This document shows, piece after piece, positions 10,980 to 21,288 of a DNA stretch of 64,000 nucleotides; the first letter of the stretch is position 1; the number at the start of each line of letters is the position of its first letter. The position numbers were made by a program, and so were the translations under genes. Source of the stretch: Paracoccaceae bacterium (lineage in GTDB: Bacteria; Pseudomonadota; Alphaproteobacteria; Rhodobacterales; Rhodobacteraceae); NCBI GenBank assembly GCA_024236495.1, contig JACKKJ010000001.1:434001-498000 (forward strand). Reading direction: 5' to 3'. The notes beneath the pieces were generated by a model that was not told the DNA's origin, did not search any database, and saw nothing but the letters and a program-made list of their open reading frames with translations.

Positions 10980-12356
10980 TCAGCAGTTCGGGACGTTGAC
11001 GGCCAGCCCGCCGAGCGACGTTTCCTTGTACTTCTCGTGCATGTCGCGCCCGGTCTGCCACATCGTCTCGATCGCGGCATCAAGGGGGACAAGGTGCTGG
11101 CCATCCCCGCGCAGCGCGAGGCTGGCGGCCGAAACCGCCTTGATCGCGCCAAGGCCGTTCCTTTCGATGCAGGGCACCTGCACCAGCCCCTTCACCGGAT
11201 CGCAGGTCATGCCAAGGTGGTGTTCAAGCGCGATCTCGGCGGCGTTTTCCACCTGTTCGGGCGTACCGCCCATCACCGCGCAAAGCCCGGCAGCGGCCAT
11301 CGCCGCGGCCGACCCGACCTCGGCCTGGCAGCCGCATTCCGCACCGGAGATCGACGCGTTGTGCTTGCACAGGCCGCCGATGGCGGCGGCGGTCAGAAGG
11401 AAATCGCCGATCTTCGAGGGAACCGCCCCCGGCACATGATCCAGCCAGTAGCGGATCACCGCCGGCAAGACGCCCGCCGCCCCGTTGGTGGGCGCGGTCA
11501 CGACCTGCCCGCCGGCGGCGTTTTCCTCGTTCACCGCCATGGCATAGACACTCATCCAGTCGTTGATCGTGTGCGGCGCGGTCAGGTTCATCCCGCGTTC
11601 GGCCAGAAGCGCCTCGTGAATACCCTTGGCGCGGCGGCGCACCTTCAGCCCGCCGGGCAGGATGCCATCGGTCGCAAGACCACGGTCGATGCAATCGTTC
11701 ATCACCTGCCAGAGCCGCTCCATCCCCGCCTCGACCTCGCGCGCGGAGCGGAAGTGCAATTCGTTCGCGCGCTTCATCTGGGCTATGGACTTGCCCGAAG
11801 CCTTCGCCATCTCAAGCATTTCCGCCGCGTTCTGGAAGGGATAAGGGCAGCCCGAGGGTTTCGCGGCGACCGCGTCGGCCCCGGCGCTTTCGGCCTCGGT
11901 CAGGACGAAGCCGCCACCGATGGAATAGTAGGTTTCCTGAAGGATCACGTCGCCTTGCGCATCGGTCGCCATAAGGATCATGCCGTTGGCATGGCCGGGC
12001 AAGGACGGGCCGTAGTCGAAGACCAGATCGTTCACCGGATCGAAGCGCAGCACCGGCAGGCCGGGCGGCGTCACCGTTCCGGTCTGCGCAATGGCGGCCA
12101 GCGCCGCTTCGGCCTTTTCGTGGTCGTAGCTTTCGGGGACGAACCCGGCCAGCCCCAGGATCGTCGCACGGTCGGTCGCGTGGCCCTTGCCGGTAAAGGC
12201 AAGCGATCCATGCAGCGACGCCTTCAGCCCCGCGGGATGAAAGGGCGAGGCGCGCAACAGTTCCAGAAACCGCGCGCCCGCCACCATCGGCCCCATCGTG
12301 TGCGAGGACGAAGGCCCCACACCCACCTTGAACATGTCGAAGACGGAAAGAAACAT
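10980..12356 (-). CDS. sdaA: L-serine ammonia-lyase (iron-sulfur type)
   Basis: A 458-residue single-chain L-serine dehydratase converting serine to pyruvate and ammonia. The N-terminal beta domain has [20 protein letters not shown]. The C-terminal alpha domain carries the cluster-binding cysteines ([39 protein letters not shown]). It starts at 12356 (MFLSVFDMF). Length and domain order match the one-subunit bacterial enzymes. Eleven bases separate it from the GST-like gene upstream on the same strand. Confidence 0.96.
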   Translation of the reverse strand: MFLSVFDMFKVGVGPSSSHTMGPMVAGARFLELLRASPFHPAGLKASLHGSLAFTGKGHATDRATILGLAGFVPESYDHEKAEAALAAIAQTGTVTPPGLPVLRFDPVNDLVFDYGPSLPGHANGMILMATDAQGDVILQETYYSIGGGFVLTEAESAGADAVAAKPSGCPYPFQNAAEMLEMAKASGKSIAQMKRANELHFRSAREVEAGMERLWQVMNDCIDRGLATDGILPGGLKVRRRAKGIHEALLAERGMNLTAPHTINDWMSVYAMAVNEENAAGGQVVTAPTNGAAGVLPAVIRYWLDHVPGAVPSKIGDFLLTAAAIGGLCKHNASISGAECGCQAEVGSAAAMAAAGLCAVMGGTPEQVENAAEIALEHHLGMTCDPVKGLVQVPCIERNGLGAIKAVSAASLALRGDGQHLVPLDAAIETMWQTGRDMHEKYKETSLGGLAVNVPNC

Positions 12357-12367
12357 CGGCGGTCCTT

Positions 12368-13060
12368 TCAGGTCGCGCTGCCCTCGGGCGGGCGCGCATG
12401 AGACGGTTGGGTAAAGATCGTGTCGCCAAGCCCTTCGGCCAACGCGGCCTTCCGGGCGGCGGGGCGGCATTCCATCGCCGCCGCGACAGCGCGCAGCGAC
12501 GGGTAGCCGGCAAGGTCGAGCCAGCCGGCGATCTCGACCGGGTAAAGGGCAAGCCAGCGCAGAAGGCCGCAGACATAAAGCGTCAGGACCGAAGGCGCGT
12601 CGGGCTTGAACCAGGCGGGCTGACCGGCGGCCATTGCCTCGACCAGGTCAAGATGGGACGCGATACGGCCGCGGGTGGCGTCGCGGAAGGCGGCCACATC
12701 GGCATCCCTGCCCGCGTGGCGTTCGCCGTAGAACAAAAGCCGTGCATCGGCGTGAAGCGTGTTCGACACGAAGAAGAGCCACTTGAGGAAATCGCCGCGC
12801 GCCGGATCGCCAGGCTGCGGGGCCAGTGCGCCGTGACGTTCCGAAAGCCACAACAGGATCGCCCCGGTTTCGAAGATCGCCCCCCCGGGTGTTTCCAGCG
12901 CCGGGATCAGCCCGTTGGGGTTGAGCGCACGATAGGCCGCGCCATCCTGCGCGCGCACGCGCCGGTCGACCAGCGCCGTCTCGAACGGCTGGTTCAGTTC
13001 CGTCAACACCAGCCGCACGATCAGCGAGGCGTTGTCGGGGGCATAGTGCAGGACATACAT
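12368..13060 (-). CDS. glutathione S-transferase family protein
   Basis: A 230-residue protein with an N-terminal thioredoxin-like GST domain (MYVLHYAPDNASLIVRLVLT, LNPNGLIPALETPGGAIFET, AILLWLSERHG) and an all-helical C-terminal domain. Substrate unknown. The start at 13060 is supported by a GGAGG Shine-Dalgarno six bases upstream; the open frame continues further but without homology. It shares direction with sdaA. Confidence 0.87.
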   Translation of the reverse strand: MYVLHYAPDNASLIVRLVLTELNQPFETALVDRRVRAQDGAAYRALNPNGLIPALETPGGAIFETGAILLWLSERHGALAPQPGDPARGDFLKWLFFVSNTLHADARLLFYGERHAGRDADVAAFRDATRGRIASHLDLVEAMAAGQPAWFKPDAPSVLTLYVCGLLRWLALYPVEIAGWLDLAGYPSLRAVAAAMECRPAARKAALAEGLGDTIFTQPSHARPPEGSAT

Positions 13061-13225
13061 CGCGGCCTCCTCTGGCAGCGTTATCGCCGGGGCCGCGCCG
13101 GGGGTGAAGCGCGAAAGCGACACTTCTTGCGGCGAAGGCGCTCGGCGGCGCGCCGCTTCCGGGCTTGCGCCCCGGACTTCATGCGCCTAGATAGGCGCGT
13201 CAGCCCGAAACAGAACCCGGTCCCG

Positions 13226-13603
13226 ATGGAAAACGTCATTCTTACCGTCCACCTGATCCTTGCGCTCATGCTTATCGGCGTGGTGCTGCTTCAGCGGTCG
13301 GAGGGCGGCGGGCTTCTGTCCGGCGGCGGCGCGATGAGCGCGCGCGGCGCGGCAAACGCGCTGACCAAGGTGACCTGGGGTCTGGCGATCGCCTTCATCG
13401 CGACGTCGATCACGCTGACCATGATCGCGGCCCGGAAATCCGAAGGGACGTCCGTCGTCGATCTGCCCGCGGCCGAGGCGCCCGTGGATGCGCCGGCGGC
13501 CCCGGCCGCACCGAGCGGCGATCTTCTGCCGCCGGCCAGCGCCGATGGCGGGCAGGCCCCCGCGGCCGGCGATGCGCCACTGACGCCGCCGTCGCTCGAC
13601 TGA
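13226..13603 (+). CDS. secG: preprotein translocase subunit SecG
   Basis: A 125-residue accessory subunit of the SecYEG channel. It has two membrane helices (VILTVHLILALMLIGVVLL and VTWGLAIAFIATSITLTMIA) separated by the diagnostic cytoplasmic loop QRSEGGGLLSGGGAMSARGA. The C-terminal tail of about 50 residues is Ala/Pro-rich and acidic, as is common in alphaproteobacterial SecG. It precedes pyrG, a frequent order in this group. Confidence 0.95.
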   Translation: MENVILTVHLILALMLIGVVLLQRSEGGGLLSGGGAMSARGAANALTKVTWGLAIAFIATSITLTMIAARKSEGTSVVDLPAAEAPVDAPAAPAAPSGDLLPPASADGGQAPAAGDAPLTPPSLD

Positions 13604-13761
13604 CCACAACCCTTTGACGCGGCCGCCGATAACGGCCACTAGACCTTGCGGTGCTGTTGCGGGCAGCCTGCGAATCTGTTAAGGCTTGAATCCCGTGATG
13701 CTGAGGCTGCGCGCTTTGGCGAATCCAAGAATCTTGAGGCATTCACGGGGGCATCCGAACC

Positions 13762-15405
<1,644 letters not shown>

Positions 15406-15495
15406 CGCCCGGTCACTGCGGCGACGACCGCGACCGGCGTTGACCGGCTGGCGCGCCTGCCGCATCCTTGGCCCGCAACCGTCCGGAGCCGGGTC

Positions 15496-16008
15496 ATGCG
15501 CGCGCAGATCACAACAGGACTGATCGTGATGGGTCTGGCCGCGCCTGCCCCGCCGGCCGCGGCTGACACGTTGCGCGGCAAGTCCTACATCATCGAGCTG
15601 TCATCGTCGCAATACGCCTCGGGCTACGGCGAATACCTGTTGCCGCCGCTCCTTTCGGTGCTTGACCGTTCGGGGATGCGGGCGAAGAACGGGCCGGGGG
15701 CGGATGTCGTGGTGAACATCGTCACCGACAGCGATGTCGGACGTTGGACCGGCGCCGGGGCCGGCCGCGAATGGATCTACACCATTTCCGCAACGGTCGG
15801 GCTTTCGCCGGAATCCCATGTCATCCCGCCGGACGGCACCCCGGCCTTCGGCATCCGCGCGGTCCTTGAGACCCCGAACCCCGACCGTCAGGACGAATGG
15901 GATTGCCTGATCGCGCTGGCGGCGCGTACCGCCATCGCCAATGCCGATCCCGGCAAGACCGGCGTGCGCAGGACGGACGGTCAGTCATGCCTGCGCGGCG
16001 GCGGCTGA
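15496..16008 (+). CDS. predicted periplasmic protein, function unknown
   Basis: A 170-residue protein with a Sec signal peptide (basic MRAQ, then TTGLIVMGLAAPAPPAAA, predicted cleavage near AAA|DT). The mature part begins LRGKSYIIELSSSQYASGYG and carries PLLSVLDRSGMRAKNGPGAD and VVVNIVTDSDVGRW. Two Cys near the end (WDCLIA and QSCLRG) could form a disulfide. I recognise no named family. It stands alone after pyrG. Confidence 0.72.
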   Translation: MRAQITTGLIVMGLAAPAPPAAADTLRGKSYIIELSSSQYASGYGEYLLPPLLSVLDRSGMRAKNGPGADVVVNIVTDSDVGRWTGAGAGREWIYTISATVGLSPESHVIPPDGTPAFGIRAVLETPNPDRQDEWDCLIALAARTAIANADPGKTGVRRTDGQSCLRGGG

Positions 16009-16255
16009 ACCGGGCGATTCGCAGCCAGACGCCCCCTGCCCGGTCAGGTGTCAGCCTAGCAAAGGCCGCGAACGGGTCCGCGAAGAACCCCGAGCCCCCT
16101 GAATCTGGGGGAATCTGACGGTGTCCGGGGCTGCTTTAGGCCGCATTTCGCCGATGTGGCACGATGCGGGGCGCGCTTTTTCGCGCGTTAACAAAATTTC
16201 GCCCTAATTCTGAAACAACCTGTTCTAGGATCACGAACTGACGCGGGGGCGCAGG

Positions 16256-16462
16256 ATGTATCTTGGAATGCTGATCTTTGGATGGATGACCGGACTGGCC
16301 GCAGGGCTGGTGGTATCCTTCGTATACGGTGCGCCCCTTTGGCTGGGATTCATCGTCTGGTCGCTTGGCGGTTCGATGATCGCACTGGCCGGGCTTGTCA
16401 GCATCCACCTTCTTTCCGCCTCGCACGAGAAAGACAGCCGCCACGCCGCGCGCGTAAGCTGA
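16256..16462 (+). CDS. small two-helix membrane protein
   Basis: A 68-residue protein with two hydrophobic helices (MLIFGWMTGLAAGLVVSFVY; PLWLGFIVWSLGGSMIALAG) and a short polar tail SASHEKDSRHAARVS. A purine-rich GGGGGCGCAGG stretch sits just before the ATG. No family is recognised. The 247-base gap before it contains a CCCCC...GGGGG hairpin near 16096-16112 and an AT-rich stretch around 16190-16230 that could hold its promoter. The coding call rests on hydrophobic pattern and codon bias. Confidence 0.6.
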   Translation: MYLGMLIFGWMTGLAAGLVVSFVYGAPLWLGFIVWSLGGSMIALAGLVSIHLLSASHEKDSRHAARVS

Positions 16463-16502
16463 GCGCCTTTTCCTGCGACTGCAGGATCGCTATATCCCGG
16501 AC

Positions 16503-16940
16503 ATGTTCGGAAAACTGCTTGCAGCGCTGATGGCGCCGTCCCCTTCGCTTCCTGTCGCAGATGCCCGGCTTGCCCTGGCCGCCCTTCTTGTTCGGATTGC
16601 GCGCGCCGATGGCAGCTACGCCCCGGAGGAAGCGTTCCGGATCGACAGGGTTCTGGCGCACCGGCATGCCCTATCGCCGTTCGCGGCGTCGGATCTGCGC
16701 CTTCGGGCCGAGGCGCTTGAAGCAGAGGCCCCGGACACCGTTCGTTTCACCCGCGCGCTGAAGGACGCCGTCCCGCACGAGGACCGCATCGACCTGATAG
16801 AGGCGCTGTGGTCCGTCGCGCTTGCCGATGGCCAGCGCGACGCGGAAGAGGACGCCGTCATCCGCCTGGCCGCGGGGCTTCTTGGTGTCAGCGATGCCGA
16901 AAGCGGAATGGCCCGTCAAAGAATGGAGCGCAAGGGATGA
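16503..16940 (+). CDS. TerB-like (tellurite-resistance TerB fold) protein
   Basis: A 145-residue all-helical protein with the TerB-type acidic repeats LALAALLVRIARADGSYAPE and ALWSVALADGQRDAEEDAVI. These Asp/Glu-rich turns bind divalent metal in characterised TerB proteins. No other ter genes are nearby, so a role in tellurite resistance should not be assumed. Its TGA overlaps the ATG of the next gene (ATGA at 16937-16940), implying coupling to the PhnD-like protein. Confidence 0.8.
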   Translation: MFGKLLAALMAPSPSLPVADARLALAALLVRIARADGSYAPEEAFRIDRVLAHRHALSPFAASDLRLRAEALEAEAPDTVRFTRALKDAVPHEDRIDLIEALWSVALADGQRDAEEDAVIRLAAGLLGVSDAESGMARQRMERKG

Positions 16941-17686
16941 TCGCAATCCTGCCGATGTACGACTGGGAAGAGGTGCGCGAAGCGACCGATCGTCTCTGGG
17001 GGCTGATCCACGACGCGCTGGATGCCCGCGCCATCGCCGCGCCGCGCACGCTCACCCGCGGGGTCGACATGTGGCAGGCATGGCAGAGCCCGGACCTTGT
17101 TCTTGGACAGACCTGCGGCTTTCCCTTCCGCACACGGCTTCACGGCAAGGTCCGTCTGGTCGGCACGCCTGACTATCAACTGCCGGGTGCGGCACCGGGT
17201 TACTACTATTCGCAGCTTGTCGGACGCGCCGACGAGACGCGGGACATGGCCGAGTTGTTCGGCCTGCGTCTTGCGGCGAACGGCACCGACAGCCAGTCAG
17301 GCTGGGCGGCACCGCTGAACCACGCTGCAGGCAAGGGCTGGCCCGTCGGCAAGACGGTCCTGACCGGCGCGCATGTCGAAAGCGCGCGGGCGGTCGCCGA
17401 AGGCCGCGCCGACATCGCCGCGCTCGATGCGGTGACCTGGCGCCTGATCACGGCGCACCGCCCGGAGCTTGCCGGCCGCCTGCGCGTCCTGGGGCGGACC
17501 GAACCGGCGACGCCCGGCCTGCCCTACATCACCGCGACCGGCCGTGATGCGGGCGCAATCGCGGCGGCGGTGGATGACGCGGTGCGCGCCCTTTCACCCG
17601 CCGACAGGGATGAACTGGGTCTTGCGGGCCATGTCCGTATCCCCGAGGCGGAATACCTTGCCGTTCCGGTGCCGCAACGTCACTGA
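16937..17686 (+). CDS. PhnD-like (phosphate/phosphonate-binding fold) protein without a signal peptide
   Basis: A 249-residue protein of the type 2 periplasmic-binding fold of the PhnD class: IAILPMYDWEEVREATDRLW, DLVLGQTCGFPFRTRL, GYYYSQLVGRADE, AEGRADIAALDAVTWRLI. It has no signal peptide and no transporter genes next to it, so it may be a cytoplasmic sensor or enzyme-like relative rather than a transport receptor. It is coupled to the TerB-like gene by an ATGA overlap. It lies far from the phosphonate cluster at the right end and need not belong to that pathway. Confidence 0.78.
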   Translation: MIAILPMYDWEEVREATDRLWGLIHDALDARAIAAPRTLTRGVDMWQAWQSPDLVLGQTCGFPFRTRLHGKVRLVGTPDYQLPGAAPGYYYSQLVGRADETRDMAELFGLRLAANGTDSQSGWAAPLNHAAGKGWPVGKTVLTGAHVESARAVAEGRADIAALDAVTWRLITAHRPELAGRLRVLGRTEPATPGLPYITATGRDAGAIAAAVDDAVRALSPADRDELGLAGHVRIPEAEYLAVPVPQRH

Positions 17687-17804
17687 CATTTTGCGCAGGG
17701 TCTTTTGCCGATTTGCGCGGGATTGCGCGAAACGCTCCATATCGGGCGTTGCATGACGCCGTTTTTTACGCACACTTGGGCGCCACATCAGGGGGCTGGC
17801 GACA

Positions 17805-18584
17805 GTGACGGAACGCGAAACACCGGTCATCGAAATTCGGGATCTGCACAAGGCCTATGGCGCGCTGGAAGTGCTCAAGGGCGTATCGATTGCCGCGCAC
17901 AAGGGCGAGGTCATTTCCCTGATCGGGTCTTCGGGGTCCGGAAAGTCAACGCTTCTGCGCTGCTGCAACCTGCTTGAGGACAGCCAGCAGGGCGACGTGA
18001 TCTTCCAGGGCGAGGCGGTGCGCTGGCGCGGGCATGGGCTGGGTCGTCATCCCGCCGACAGGGCGCAGGTGATCCGTATTCGCACGAACCTGTCCATGGT
18101 CTTCCAGCAGTTCAACCTGTGGTCCCACATGACGATCCTGCAAAACGTCATGGAGGCGCCGCTGACCGTGCTGAACCGCGACCGTGCAGAGGTCGAACAG
18201 GCTGCGCGCGCCTACCTCGCCAAGGTGGGTATCGGCGACAAGTGCGACGCCTACCCGGCCCAGCTTTCCGGCGGCCAGCAACAACGCGCGGCGATCGCCC
18301 GCGCGCTGTGCATGGAACCGACGGCGCTTCTGTTCGACGAACCGACCTCGGCGCTGGATCCGGAACTTGAGCAGGAAGTGGTCAAGGTCATCAAGGCGCT
18401 GGCAGAGGAAGGCCGCACCATGCTGATCGTCACCCACGACATGCGGCTGGCCGCCGATGTGTCCGACCACGTCGTCTTCCTTCACCAGGGACGGATCGAG
18501 GAAGAAGGCGCGCCCGACGCGCTTTTCGGCGCGCCACGGACAGAACGGCTCCGGCAATTCCTGAGCGCAACCGCACCGGCCTGA
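17805..18584 (+). CDS. polar amino-acid ABC transporter, ATP-binding protein
   Basis: A 259-residue HisP/OccP-type ATPase starting at GTG 17805. It carries Walker A GSSGSGKST, the Q-loop in MVFQQFNLWSHMTILQNV, signature LSGGQQQR, Walker B LLFDEPTSALDPE and switch His in IVTHDMRLAADV. The DRAQVIRIRTNLSMVFQQ stretch with its inserted loop is typical of histidine/lysine/arginine/ornithine and opine importers. It is the first gene of a collinear block running to 26043. Confidence 0.94.
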   Translation: MTERETPVIEIRDLHKAYGALEVLKGVSIAAHKGEVISLIGSSGSGKSTLLRCCNLLEDSQQGDVIFQGEAVRWRGHGLGRHPADRAQVIRIRTNLSMVFQQFNLWSHMTILQNVMEAPLTVLNRDRAEVEQAARAYLAKVGIGDKCDAYPAQLSGGQQQRAAIARALCMEPTALLFDEPTSALDPELEQEVVKVIKALAEEGRTMLIVTHDMRLAADVSDHVVFLHQGRIEEEGAPDALFGAPRTERLRQFLSATAPA

Positions 18585-18658
18585 TTTCAACGGCGCCAAA
18601 GCCGAACCCGTTCCTGCCGGATGCCAAGAAAAACGACAACACCACCAAGGAGAAGACT

Positions 18659-19375
18659 ATGAAAAATCTGATGATTGCCACCGCCCTTGTCGCGCTCAGC
18701 GCCGGGGCTGGCCTTGCCCAGACCGTGCGCATGGGCACCGAGGGCGCCTATCCTCCGTACAACTACATCGACGACAACGGCCAGGTCGCGGGCTTCGAAC
18801 GTGAACTGGGCGACGAACTTTGCAAGCGCGCCGAACTGACCTGCGAATGGGTCACCAACGATTGGGATTCGATCATTCCGAACCTCGTCTCTGGCAACTA
18901 CGACACGATCATCGCGGGCATGTCGATCACCGACGAACGTGACGAGGTCATCGACTTTACCCAGAACTACACCCAGCCGGACCCCTCGGCCTATCTTGCC
19001 AAGGCGGGCACCGAGGTCGATCTGACCGGCGGCGTCATCGCGGCGCAGACCGGCACCATCCAGGCTTCCTACATCGCACAGTCGGGCGCTACGCTTCTTG
19101 AATTCGCGACGCCCGAGGAAACCATCGGTGCCGTTCGCAACGGCGAGGCGGACGCGGTTCTTGCCGACCGCGCCTACCTTGAACCGATCGCGGCAGAGGA
19201 CGCGGACCTCGACTTCACCGGCGACAGCGTCCTGATCGGCGGCGGCGTGGGCATGGGCCTGCGCGAATCCGACGCAGAGCTGAAGGAAAAGTTCAACGCA
19301 GCCATCCAGTCGATGAAGGATGACGGGTCGCTGAACGCGCTCATCACCAAGTGGGAAATCGGCGAAACCTTCTGA
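18659..19375 (+). CDS. polar amino-acid ABC transporter, periplasmic substrate-binding protein
   Basis: A 238-residue family 3 solute-binding protein. Signal peptide MKNLMIATALVALSAGAGLA is cleaved near GLA|QT, then TVRMGTEGAYPPYNYIDDNG and AGFERELGDELCKRAELTCE, the standard start of His/Lys/Arg/Orn-type receptors. IIAGMSITDERDEVIDFTQN is the classic hinge region. An AAGGAG Shine-Dalgarno precedes the ATG. The ligand is probably a basic or polar amino acid or a related amine, judged by family and context. Confidence 0.92.
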   Translation: MKNLMIATALVALSAGAGLAQTVRMGTEGAYPPYNYIDDNGQVAGFERELGDELCKRAELTCEWVTNDWDSIIPNLVSGNYDTIIAGMSITDERDEVIDFTQNYTQPDPSAYLAKAGTEVDLTGGVIAAQTGTIQASYIAQSGATLLEFATPEETIGAVRNGEADAVLADRAYLEPIAAEDADLDFTGDSVLIGGGVGMGLRESDAELKEKFNAAIQSMKDDGSLNALITKWEIGETF

Positions 19376-19383
19376 CCGGAAAA

Positions 19384-19412
19384 GGGGGGCGGGGGCGCAA
19401 GCGCCCGCCCCG
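19384..19412 (+). other. GC-rich hairpin between binding-protein and permease genes
   Basis: A GGGCGGGGGCGC...GCGCCCGCCCC hairpin sits nine bases after the binding-protein stop and ends nine bases before the permease ATG, with no T-run. In similar operons such stems protect the upstream binding-protein mRNA or reduce read-through, giving excess receptor over permease. That role is inferred. Confidence 0.55.
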
Positions 19413-19420
19413 GACCCCGC

Positions 19421-20305
19421 ATGTTTCCATACTGTTCGGCCCCTGACACGCTTTCCGGCCTGAGCTGGCTGTCGTGTTACCTGACCACGGGAAAGCATAC
19501 CTCGCTTTACCTGTCGTTCTTGACCGTCCTTGTCCTTCTGGCGGTCACCGCGCCCGTCGCGCTGGTCTTCGGCTTTGGCGGCGCCAGCGCCGCGCGGTCG
19601 CGATTTGCCCCGTTGGCGTGGCTGGGCAAGGCCTATATCGGCATCGTGCGCGGGGTTCCCGACATCGCCTTCTTCCTTTTCTTCGTGATCGCGCTGGACC
19701 AGGCGTTCGAATATGCGCGCCACAAGATCAAGTGCCCCGACTGGGATCAGCCGATCCGGCAGGGCAACGATTTCGTCGTCTGCGCCGCGGCCAAACTGCC
19801 CCTCGGAGATGCGCCGCAATGGGTGCATGAGACCTACGGCTTCTTCCTTGCCGTGCTGACTTTTTCCATCATCTTCGGCGCTTTCGCCGCGAACGTTCTT
19901 TACGGCGCGATGCAGGCCGTCCCCCAAGCCCAGATCGAAACCGCCGAGGCCTACGGGATGTCCCACCGCCAGAGCTTCTGGCGCATCCTTGTTCCGCAGA
20001 TGTGGGTCTATGCCCTGCCGGGGCTGTCGAACCTCTGGATGGTCCTCATCAAGGCGACGCCCTTGCTGTTCCTTCTGGGGGTGGAAGACATCGTCTACTG
20101 GGCGCGCGAACTGGGCGGCACCAAGACGCCCAAGTTCACCGACTATCCGCATGGCGACTGGCGCATGTGGTATTTCGGCGCGCTTCTCGTCTTCTATCTC
20201 GCATTCACCAAGGTGTCCGAGGTCGTCCTTGACCGGATCATGCGCCGCCTGACGCGCGGCCAGGCCACGATGGGTGGCGAAGCACAGCGAAAGGCCGCCG
20301 CATGA
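19421..20305 (+). CDS. polar amino-acid ABC transporter, permease 1
   Basis: A 294-residue HisQ/OccQ-type permease. The N-terminal helix region includes HTSLYLSFLTVLVLLAVTAP. The stretch AYIGIVRGVPDIAFFLFFVI and the EAA loop ETAEAYGMSHRQSFWRILVP contact the ATPase. About five to six membrane helices are expected. A polar insert between helices (about residues 90-135, DWDQPIRQGNDFVVCAAAKL) is longer than in enteric HisQ. Its last four bases overlap the next permease (ATGA). Confidence 0.92.
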   Translation: MFPYCSAPDTLSGLSWLSCYLTTGKHTSLYLSFLTVLVLLAVTAPVALVFGFGGASAARSRFAPLAWLGKAYIGIVRGVPDIAFFLFFVIALDQAFEYARHKIKCPDWDQPIRQGNDFVVCAAAKLPLGDAPQWVHETYGFFLAVLTFSIIFGAFAANVLYGAMQAVPQAQIETAEAYGMSHRQSFWRILVPQMWVYALPGLSNLWMVLIKATPLLFLLGVEDIVYWARELGGTKTPKFTDYPHGDWRMWYFGALLVFYLAFTKVSEVVLDRIMRRLTRGQATMGGEAQRKAAA

Positions 20306-21108
20306 GCTGCTGGGACACCGTCGCGGACTATGCGCTGCGCAGCGTCGGCATCGGCGAACGCCTGTTGCCGCGCGCCGATTTCACCATCTGCCAGCAGGTG
20401 ACGCTGATCGGGTCGGGGATGATCTGGAACATATACTTCGGCACGCTGGCGCTTTTGTCGGGGTTCTTCCTGGCGACCGCGCTTGCGATGGCCAAGGCCG
20501 CGCATTCCCCCCTGCTGCGCAAGCCCGCGGAATGGTTCATCTTCGTCTTCCGCGGCTCGCCGCTTTTCATACAGTTCTTCTTTGCCTACTTCCTGTTTCT
20601 TGGCCTGAAGGGCGTGTTCCCGGTCTTCTCGCCGCTGACATCGGCCTGGGCCGGGGCGCTTGTCGTCCTTTTCCTCAACACCTCGGCCTATTCCGCCGAA
20701 ATCTTCTACGGGGCGATGCAGTCGATCCCCAAGGGCGACATCGAGGCCGCCGACGCCTATGGCATGTCCGGCTGGCCGCGGTTTCGCCGGATCATCTGGC
20801 CGACGATGCTGCGCCTTGCCTGGCCCGCCTACACGAACGAGGCGATCTTTCTGTTCCATGCCACGGCGCTCGTCTTCTTCTCGGGCTTTCCGGCGACGCA
20901 ACAGATGGGCGACGCGCTGTATTATGCGAACTATTTCGCCGACAAGACCTTCAACCCGTTCATCCCCTACCCGATCCTTGCCTGCTACTTCATCATGCTG
21001 ACCCTCACCGTCATCGGCCTTTTCGGGATCGTGAACCGGCAATTGAACCGTCACCTGCCCCAGGATCGTCGCGCGAAAATTCGCTTGCGTCCGATGCTGG
21101 TCCGATAG
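20302..21108 (+). CDS. polar amino-acid ABC transporter, permease 2
   Basis: A 268-residue HisM/OccM-type permease paired with permease 1. It has GMIWNIYFGTLALLSGFFLA, the conserved EWFIFVFRGSPLFIQFFFAY, and the EAA loop DIEAADAYGMSGWPRFRRII. The ATG overlaps the preceding stop, so the heterodimer halves are translationally coupled. A 180-base gap follows before the ligase genes. Confidence 0.92.
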   Translation: MSCWDTVADYALRSVGIGERLLPRADFTICQQVTLIGSGMIWNIYFGTLALLSGFFLATALAMAKAAHSPLLRKPAEWFIFVFRGSPLFIQFFFAYFLFLGLKGVFPVFSPLTSAWAGALVVLFLNTSAYSAEIFYGAMQSIPKGDIEAADAYGMSGWPRFRRIIWPTMLRLAWPAYTNEAIFLFHATALVFFSGFPATQQMGDALYYANYFADKTFNPFIPYPILACYFIMLTLTVIGLFGIVNRQLNRHLPQDRRAKIRLRPMLVR

Positions 21109-21288
21109 TATCAATTATTTGATCAAATTCTCCGGGCGCGGATCCGAAGGCCGAACATGGGTCTTGGACGCCATGTCGGCCACCGGATCGCGATTTGATC
21201 AGAAAACGGATGGAGAAAGGCCGGACCCTTCCGCCCCCTGCCAAGACGGGCAGAGCGAGGCACGCACTGGGTCTGGCTTCCGGATGAG

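Noticed and set aside
16503..16940. Tellurite-resistance determinant
   Set aside because: A single TerB fold without terZACDE neighbours is not evidence of tellurite resistance.
16937..17686. PhnD-like gene as part of the phosphonate uptake system
   Set aside because: It lacks a signal peptide and lies about 36 kb from the phn cluster, which already has its own receptor.
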